Below are positions 63,124 to 64,000 of a stretch of DNA of 64,000 nt, in pieces. Where the stretch lies: positions 62,001 through 126,000 of the forward strand of contig NZ_FONP01000003.1 of assembly GCF_900112955.1 (NCBI RefSeq), given 5' to 3'. Position 1 is the stretch's first letter. Every line of letters starts with the position of its first letter. Position numbers and translations under genes: made by a program. The notes beneath the pieces were generated by a model that did no database searches, had not been told where the DNA came from, and saw nothing but the letters and a program-made list of their open reading frames with translations. This stretch comes from Peptostreptococcus sp. D1. GTDB taxonomy: Bacteria > Bacillota > Clostridia > Peptostreptococcales > Peptostreptococcaceae.

Positions 63124-63630
63124 TTAGTTAATGTCAAAGGTAATAGTCGTACCAGTTTCAAGGCTTTTTAATACATCAATAACTCTTTGATTATTCGAAC
63201 CTCTATATTTTAGTTTTATATCCCTATTTTCCAATTCAAATTTGCCATCAACTATGACATCACAATATTTGATAATCTCGAATTTTTTTTCATTTAAGAT
63301 GGCATCTTCAAATGTATCTCCAGTCCATAACCAGATACTTTTATCTGGAAATTTTGTTTTTAGCTTTTCTAGCAAATTGACCAAAGAATCGTCCATAGTC
63401 TGTTGTAGAGGTTCGCCACCTAATATATTTACACCAACAACAACTGGATTTTCCACAAATGAGATAAATTCTTTTTCAGCCTTCAAATCCCATTCAGTAC
63501 CATAATCGAAGCTTTGAAGCTCTTCATTGAAGCAGCCTTTGCAGCTATGGGTACAACCAGATACAAAAATCGTACTGCGTATTCCAGGACCATTTGTAAC
63601 ATCAAATTTTCTCATTAAACTATATTTCAT
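63124..63630 (-). CDS. nrdG: Anaerobic ribonucleoside-triphosphate reductase-activating protein
   Basis: Radical-SAM activase that installs the glycyl radical on NrdD. The 168-residue protein has GPGIRSTIFVSGCTHSCKGC, with the CxxxCxxC cluster motif (about residues 26-33), and GGEPL (about 71-75), a normal NrdG layout. It starts at ATG after CAGGGAGATGTAAAACATT. It lies 23 bp downstream of nrdD on the minus strand in the expected operon order. Its intact cluster cysteines contrast with the MoaA-like protein at 28.4 kb. Confidence 0.95.
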   Translation of the reverse strand: MKYSLMRKFDVTNGPGIRSTIFVSGCTHSCKGCFNEELQSFDYGTEWDLKAEKEFISFVENPVVVGVNILGGEPLQQTMDDSLVNLLEKLKTKFPDKSIWLWTGDTFEDAILNEKKFEIIKYCDVIVDGKFELENRDIKLKYRGSNNQRVIDVLKSLETGTTITFDIN

Positions 63631-63653
63631 AATGTTTTACATCTCCCTGGATA

Positions 63654-64000
63654 TTATAAATGAAGAACTCTATCCCCTATTTCTTGAGTACGTCCCTTGT
63701 TCCAAAAATTGGTACCAATATATCCACAAGTACGTCTCATAACTTGCATTTCATCTCTATCCCTGTTTCCACAAGAAGGACAATACCATTCAAGCCCTTC
63801 ATCTAATTGTATTTCTCCTGTATAGCCACATTTATAGCATACATCTGGCTTTGTATTGATTTCTGCATATTGAATATTGTGATAAATGAAGTTAATCAAT
63901 TGTTCGACAGCTTCAATATTTTTCGTCATATCGGGCACCTCTACATAAGAAATACAACCACCTGTAGACAAATCATGGAATGGAGCTTCGAATTTTAGCT
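63654..64000 (-). CDS. nrdD: Anaerobic ribonucleoside-triphosphate reductase, C-terminal part
   Basis: Only the last 115 codons are in the window; the gene continues beyond the 64000 edge. It shows the class III reductase C terminus: FHDLSTGGCISYVE, the zinc-binding CYKCG and CPSCG pairs, the glycyl-radical RRTCGYIG motif with its Gly, and WNKGRTQEIGDRVLHL, the canonical end. This enzyme makes deoxyribonucleotides without oxygen and marks the host as anaerobic or facultatively so. nrdG follows 23 bp downstream. Confidence 0.95.
   Translation of the reverse strand, partial: LKFEAPFHDLSTGGCISYVEVPDMTKNIEAVEQLINFIYHNIQYAEINTKPDVCYKCGYTGEIQLDEGLEWYCPSCGNRDRDEMQVMRRTCGYIGTNFWNKGRTQEIGDRVLHL

Overview
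The window is AT-rich, densely coded DNA from a strictly anaerobic, low-GC Gram-positive bacterium. Evidence for this: strong GGAGG-type ribosome binding sites with some TTG/GTG starts, U-tailed terminators, a T-box and a lysine riboswitch, a class III (oxygen-sensitive) ribonucleotide reductase pair (nrdD/nrdG), and two surface proteins carrying the cell-wall-binding repeat 2 modules typical of Clostridioides-like cell walls. A member of the Peptostreptococcaceae or a related clostridial family is the best guess; the species cannot be named from the sequence alone. No rRNA, tRNA, insertion sequence, prophage or CRISPR array was seen.

Layout. 1-2 kb: trmK and a Nif3-like gene. 2.5-5 kb: a surface-protein gene broken by one in-frame TAA, preceded by a 17-bp tandem repeat. 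5-6 kb: T-box (UGG specifier) and tryptophan transporter trpP. 6-12 kb: a YhgE/Pip membrane protein (minus strand), a butanol-dehydrogenase-like enzyme, and a lysine riboswitch controlling an NhaC-type (LysW-like) transporter. 12-14.5 kb: a two-component system and thioredoxin. 14.7-26.7 kb: a glycogen locus, with malQ and a GH13 glycosidase on the minus strand and glgB-glgC-glgD-glgA-glgP on the plus strand. 27-29.3 kb: a two-gene unit of a RelA/SpoT-type synthetase domain protein and a MoaA homologue that has lost every iron-sulfur cysteine. 29.5-34.6 kb: Na/Pi transporter, adenosine deaminase, Mrp ATPase, a small Sm-like protein, a Nudix hydrolase and a GIY-YIG protein. 34.6-40.3 kb: a GntR (YtrA-like)/ABC transporter operon with a palindromic operator, then a DUF3810 protein with a lost HExxH site. 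40.4-50.6 kb: chromate-type transporter pair, a Sel1/TPR protein, CorA, a methyltransferase-like protein, phosphoglucomutase, YihY, an exonuclease-BRCT protein and an alpha/beta hydrolase. 50.7-54.2 kb: an operon with two transferases of the TIGR04282 and TIGR04283 types flanking an APH-like kinase, plus a YbaK-type deacylase. 54.6-60.7 kb: YitT, a second CWB2 surface protein, threonine aldolase, DegV. 60.9-64 kb (minus strand): nrdD (partial), nrdG, a HesB-like protein, trmB and a membrane HExxH protein.

How the parts fit. The phosphoglucomutase at 45.4 kb links glucose 6-phosphate to glucose 1-phosphate, which GlgC/GlgD activates; GlgA and GlgB build glycogen, and GlgP, MalQ and the GH13 enzyme degrade or recycle it. 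Amino-acid import is tied to charged-tRNA (Trp) or free lysine sensing. The least explained parts, and the best candidates for undescribed biology, are the RelA/SpoT plus cysteine-less MoaA pair (27.0-29.3 kb) and the transferase-kinase-transferase cassette (51.1-53.7 kb).
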